Part shown: positions 33,584 to 35,922 of the stretch, piece after piece
Layout of the letters: the number at the start of each line of letters is the position of its first letter
Position numbering within the stretch: the stretch's first letter is position 1
Assembly (NCBI RefSeq): GCF_008042045.1
Contig: NZ_RDBP01000012.1
Coordinates: forward strand, 2,723,919-2,759,840
DNA length: 35,922 nucleotides
Origin: Streptomyces sp. T39
GTDB taxonomy: Bacteria > Actinomycetota > Actinomycetes > Streptomycetales > Streptomycetaceae
Reading direction: 5' to 3'
Position numbers and translations under genes: made by a program
The notes under the pieces: generated by a model
The model's database searches: none
Seen by the model: the letters and a program-made list of their open reading frames with translations, nothing else
What the model was told of the DNA's origin: nothing

Positions 33584-34705
33584 ATGACTGAGACCTCCCA
33601 GCGCCCCCTCCGCGTCCTCGCCGCCATGTCGGGCGGTGTCGACTCCGCCGTCGCCGCCGCCCGCGCAGCCGAGGCGGGGCACGACGTCACCGGCGTGCAC
33701 CTGGCCCTCTCCGCGAACCCGCAGTCCTTCCGCACGGGCGCCCGCGGATGCTGCACCATCGAGGACTCGCGCGACGCGCGCCGTGCCGCCGACGTCATCG
33801 GCATCCCCTTCTACGTGTGGGACCTCGCCGAGCGCTTCCGCGAGGACGTGGTGGAGGACTTCGTCGCCGAGTACGAGGCCGGGCGCACGCCCAACCCGTG
33901 CCTGCGCTGCAACGAGAAGATCAAGTTCGCCGCGCTCCTCGACAAGGCGCTCGCGCTGGGCTTCGACGCGGTGTGCACGGGCCACTACGCGACCGTGGTG
34001 CTGAACGACGACGGCACCCGCGAGCTGCACCGGGCCAGCGACATGGCCAAGGACCAGTCGTACGTGCTGGGCGTGCTGGACGAGAAGCAGCTCGCGCACG
34101 CCATGTTCCCGCTGGGGGACACCCTGACCACCAAGGACGAGATCCGGGCCGAGGCCGAGCGCCGGGGCCTGGCCGTGGCCAAGAAGCCCGACAGCCACGA
34201 CATCTGCTTCATCGCCGACGGCGACACCCAGGGCTTCCTGGCGAACCGCCTCGGCCGCGCCGAGGGCGACATCGTCGACGAGGCGGGCGCGAAGCTCGGC
34301 ACCCACGAGGGCGCCTACGGATTCACCATCGGCCAGCGCAAGGGCCTGCGCATCGGCCACCCCGCGCCCGACGGCAAGCCGCGCTACGTCCTCGACATCT
34401 CCCCGGTGGACAACACCGTCACCGTCGGCCCCGTCGAGGCGCTGGACGTCCACGCCCTCACCGCGATCAAGCCCCGCTGGTGCGGCACGGCACCGTCGGG
34501 ACCGGGCACCTACACGGCCCAGCTCCGCGCCCACGGCGGCGAGACCGAGGCCACCGCGGAGCTGGTCGGCGGCGAGCTGCGCGTCGACTTCTCCGAGCCC
34601 GTCCGCGGCGTCGCCCCCGGCCAGGCGATCGTGCTCTACGACGGCACCCGCGTCGTCGGCTCGGCGACGATCGCGACGACCCGACGGGCGACCGCGTCGG
34701 TCTGA
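33584..34705 (+). CDS. mnmA: tRNA-specific 2-thiouridylase
   Basis: The 373-residue enzyme makes 2-thiouridine at wobble position 34 of Glu, Gln and Lys tRNAs. The ATP-pyrophosphatase loop [14 protein letters not shown] is at about 13-26. The catalytic cysteines are Cys106 ([14 protein letters not shown]) and Cys208 ([11 protein letters not shown]), equivalent to the E. coli Cys102/Cys199 pair. [14 protein letters not shown], and the [13 protein letters not shown] region with a C-terminal barrel (RWCGTAPSG...[13 protein letters not shown]) complete the protein. [20 protein letters not shown] segment near residue 52 is typical of the actinobacterial form. The sulfur source is probably the cysteine desulfurase at 25809. 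Confidence 0.97.
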   Translation: MTETSQRPLRVLAAMSGGVDSAVAAARAAEAGHDVTGVHLALSANPQSFRTGARGCCTIEDSRDARRAADVIGIPFYVWDLAERFREDVVEDFVAEYEAGRTPNPCLRCNEKIKFAALLDKALALGFDAVCTGHYATVVLNDDGTRELHRASDMAKDQSYVLGVLDEKQLAHAMFPLGDTLTTKDEIRAEAERRGLAVAKKPDSHDICFIADGDTQGFLANRLGRAEGDIVDEAGAKLGTHEGAYGFTIGQRKGLRIGHPAPDGKPRYVLDISPVDNTVTVGPVEALDVHALTAIKPRWCGTAPSGPGTYTAQLRAHGGETEATAELVGGELRVDFSEPVRGVAPGQAIVLYDGTRVVGSATIATTRRATASV

Positions 34706-34765
34706 GGCGGCCCGCGGTCCGCGCCGCCGCGAGGCGCGCCGACGGCGTGAACGGCCCCTGCGGGA

Positions 34766-34816
34766 TCGCGGCGGACCGCCGGCTCCCGGCACCCCGGGTC
34801 GCGGCGGACCGCCGGC
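34766..34816. repeat. 18-bp direct repeat downstream of mnmA
   Basis: TCGCGGCGGACCGCCGGC occurs at 34766-34783 and 34799-34816, 33 bases apart. Each copy is itself partly palindromic (GGCGGACCGCC). The second copy merges into the terminator stem. Confidence 0.8.
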
Positions 34817-34841
34817 ATGCGGCGTCGGCGCCGCATGCCGG
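34812..34841 (+). terminator. Perfect 13-bp hairpin terminator after mnmA
   Basis: CCGGCATGCGGCG (34812-34824) pairs exactly with 34829-34841 around the loop TCGG. It is about 107 bases past the mnmA stop. Confidence 0.8.
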
Positions 34842-34907
34842 GACGAGGGGTCTCAGGGAACGGACAGGGCGTTGCGGTGGGGAGGGCGACGTGGTGTCAT
34901 CTCCGGC

Positions 34908-34997
34908 ATGAGGAGTGCCCACACAGGTCACACCGTGCCGCTGGACCCCTTCTGGCCCAGCCGCCGCGCCGACCACTTCGACCAGATCTGTCGCTGA
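34908..34997 (+). CDS. Candidate short leader peptide ending in Ile-Cys-Arg
   Basis: ATG 34908 opens a 29-codon frame whose product starts MRSAHTGHTVPLDPF and ends SRRADHFDQICR. Its start overlaps by ATGA a six-codon frame beginning at GTG 34891, which has GGAGG five bases upstream, so coupled translation is possible. Streptomyces genes of sulfur metabolism are often preceded by short peptides that end in CR (recalled family), and the next gene encodes a sulfatase-activating enzyme. The peptide does not match the usual HVDL pattern of those leaders. It is 342 bases from the next start, which is long for a leader. Tentative. Confidence 0.4.
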   Translation: MRSAHTGHTVPLDPFWPSRRADHFDQICR

Positions 34998-35339
34998 GCA
35001 CCTCGTTCTCCACAGCCTCCGGCCCCATTCGCGGGTGCCCTCGGGGCTGCTCCCCGTGACACGGCCGGCGAAGACCCCCACGAAGACCCCCTGGGTGTCC
35101 GTCCCGCCGTCCCTGTGGCGCTGACGCGCTCGCCGTAGCCCGTCCGCCCTCGCCCTCCGTCCCGCGCCCCCCGCCGGGCCGCCCCGTCCGCGCACCGCCC
35201 ACCCGCTCTGGCGTGCCCCGCCCCGGGGCCGCCGCGGCGCGGCCGGTCCGGTGATGCCGCGGCGGTGGGGCAAACGGCGCCGTGCGCGTGCCCGGTGGGG
35301 GCTCTCGTGTCCCCTTCCGCCGAACCATGGAGCCTCGCC

Positions 35340-35922
35340 ATGTCCTGCTGCGTCCCGTCAGCCGACGGCCACAGCCGCTGCCACGCGCCCGCCGCCGGCG
35401 GCGGTGTGCTCATCGGTTCCCTCGGCACCACCCCTCCCGGCCCGTTCCGCCCGGCCGCGGACCGGCGCGGCACCCGGGGCCAAGTGCGCCTGCCGGGGGG
35501 CACGTTCGCCATGGGCGACGGCTTCGGCGAGGGCTACGCGGCGGACGGCGAGGGACCGGTGCACCAGGTCCGCCTCGACCCGTTCCTCATGGACGCCACC
35601 ACCGTCACCAACGCCGCGTTCGCCGCCTTCGTCAAGGACACCGGCTACGTCACGGACGCCGAACGGCTGGGCATGTCCGCCGTGTTCCACCTCGCGGTGC
35701 GCGCCGAACCCGGAGACGTGCTGGGCCGGGCCGCCGGCACCCCCTGGTGGCTGGTGGTGCGGGGCGCCTCGTGGCGTCACCCCGCCGGACCGCTCTCGTC
35801 CGCCGGCACCCTCCAGAACCACCCGGTGGTGCAGGTCAGCTGGAACGACGCCCAGGCGTACTGCGCCTGGGCCGGGAAGCGGCTGCCGACCGAGGCCGAG
35901 TGGGAGTACGGCGCGCGCGGCG
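35340..35922 (+). CDS. Formylglycine-generating enzyme (sulfatase-modifying factor), 5' part
   Basis: The frame is open at the window end (194 codons present). ATG 35340 has TGGAG seven bases upstream. After an unusual Cys/His-rich start ([14 protein letters not shown]) and a Pro/Gly linker, the FGE domain begins at about residue 45: [115 protein letters not shown]. This is the FGE-sulfatase (SUMF1-like) domain, which oxidises a sulfatase active-site cysteine to formylglycine with copper. The copper-binding cysteines expected in the C-terminal part lie beyond the window. A sulfatase gene would be expected nearby downstream. Confidence 0.93.
   Translation, partial: MSCCVPSADGHSRCHAPAAGGGVLIGSLGTTPPGPFRPAADRRGTRGQVRLPGGTFAMGDGFGEGYAADGEGPVHQVRLDPFLMDATTVTNAAFAAFVKDTGYVTDAERLGMSAVFHLAVRAEPGDVLGRAAGTPWWLVVRGASWRHPAGPLSSAGTLQNHPVVQVSWNDAQAYCAWAGKRLPTEAEWEYGARG

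Larger units (their letters stand above)
34706..35339. other. Intergenic region between mnmA and the FGE gene
   Basis: The 634 bases hold an 18-bp direct repeat (34766-34783 and 34799-34816), a terminator hairpin (34812-34841), a candidate short leader ORF (34908-34997), and about 340 bases without supported content before the FGE start. Longer frames in the area on both strands are Arg/Pro-rich and unconvincing. Confidence 0.55.

Noticed and set aside
34915..35124. 69-codon plus-strand frame between mnmA and FGE
   Set aside because: It overlaps the candidate leader ORF out of frame, has no ribosome binding site and is Pro/Thr/Ser-rich without homology.

Overview
The window is high-GC actinobacterial chromosome, almost certainly Streptomyces. 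Coding regions show strong third-position G/C bias, GTG starts are frequent, several genes have a -10 hexamer just upstream of the start codon (likely leaderless), and gene pairs are separated by long GC-rich hairpins without a T tract. From memory (not checked here) the order glgX / lipoprotein L,D-transpeptidases / enoyl-CoA hydratase / ATP-binding regulator / ScARP-like ADP-ribosyltransferase / EF-hand / sdaA-glyA-gcvH-gcvT / SseB pair / peptide ABC transporter / cysteine desulfurase / mnmA resembles the S. coelicolor SCO545x-SCO548x core region.

Layout. 1-4.8 kb: the 5' end of glgX on the minus strand, two paralogous lipoprotein L,D-transpeptidases, an enoyl-CoA hydratase and an RsbW-like ATPase. 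4.8-8.7 kb: an AT-richer promoter region, a secreted DNA/guanosine-type ADP-ribosyltransferase, a GNAT enzyme overlapping it tail to tail, a two-EF-hand protein, a secreted RTX-repeat protein, and an AA10 lytic polysaccharide monooxygenase preceded by a perfect CebR-type operator. 8.7-13.3 kb: a glycine/serine unit on the minus strand (tandem glycine riboswitch, gcvT, gcvH, glyA, then sdaA) that would turn glycine into serine and then pyruvate. 13.5-16.2 kb: a small P-loop kinase-like protein and two SseB (enhanced serine sensitivity) paralogues. 16.5-22.7 kb: a complete Dpp/Opp-type peptide ABC transporter whose last ATPase carries a disordered tail of about 155 residues. 22.7-27 kb: a TRIC-family channel, a thioesterase with a convergent FabR-like TetR regulator, small membrane proteins and a cysteine desulfurase.

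27-32.8 kb looks like an accessory block between the cysteine desulfurase and mnmA, two genes that cooperate in tRNA 2-thiouridine synthesis. It holds a secreted ricin-B lectin with a possible beta-pore-forming half, and a minus-strand set of four genes: a small exported peptide with six aromatic-x-polar triplets, a radical SAM/SPASM peptide maturase, an unrecognised 191-residue protein, and a MerR regulator fused to domains II and III of the DNA polymerase III sliding clamp. This set is the best candidate here for an undescribed system, probably a RiPP pathway with a signal-peptide-bearing precursor.

32.8-35.9 kb: a Tat-like peptidoglycan amidase divergent from mnmA, a long intergenic region with a candidate Cys-ending leader peptide, and the 5' part of a formylglycine-generating enzyme gene cut by the window end.
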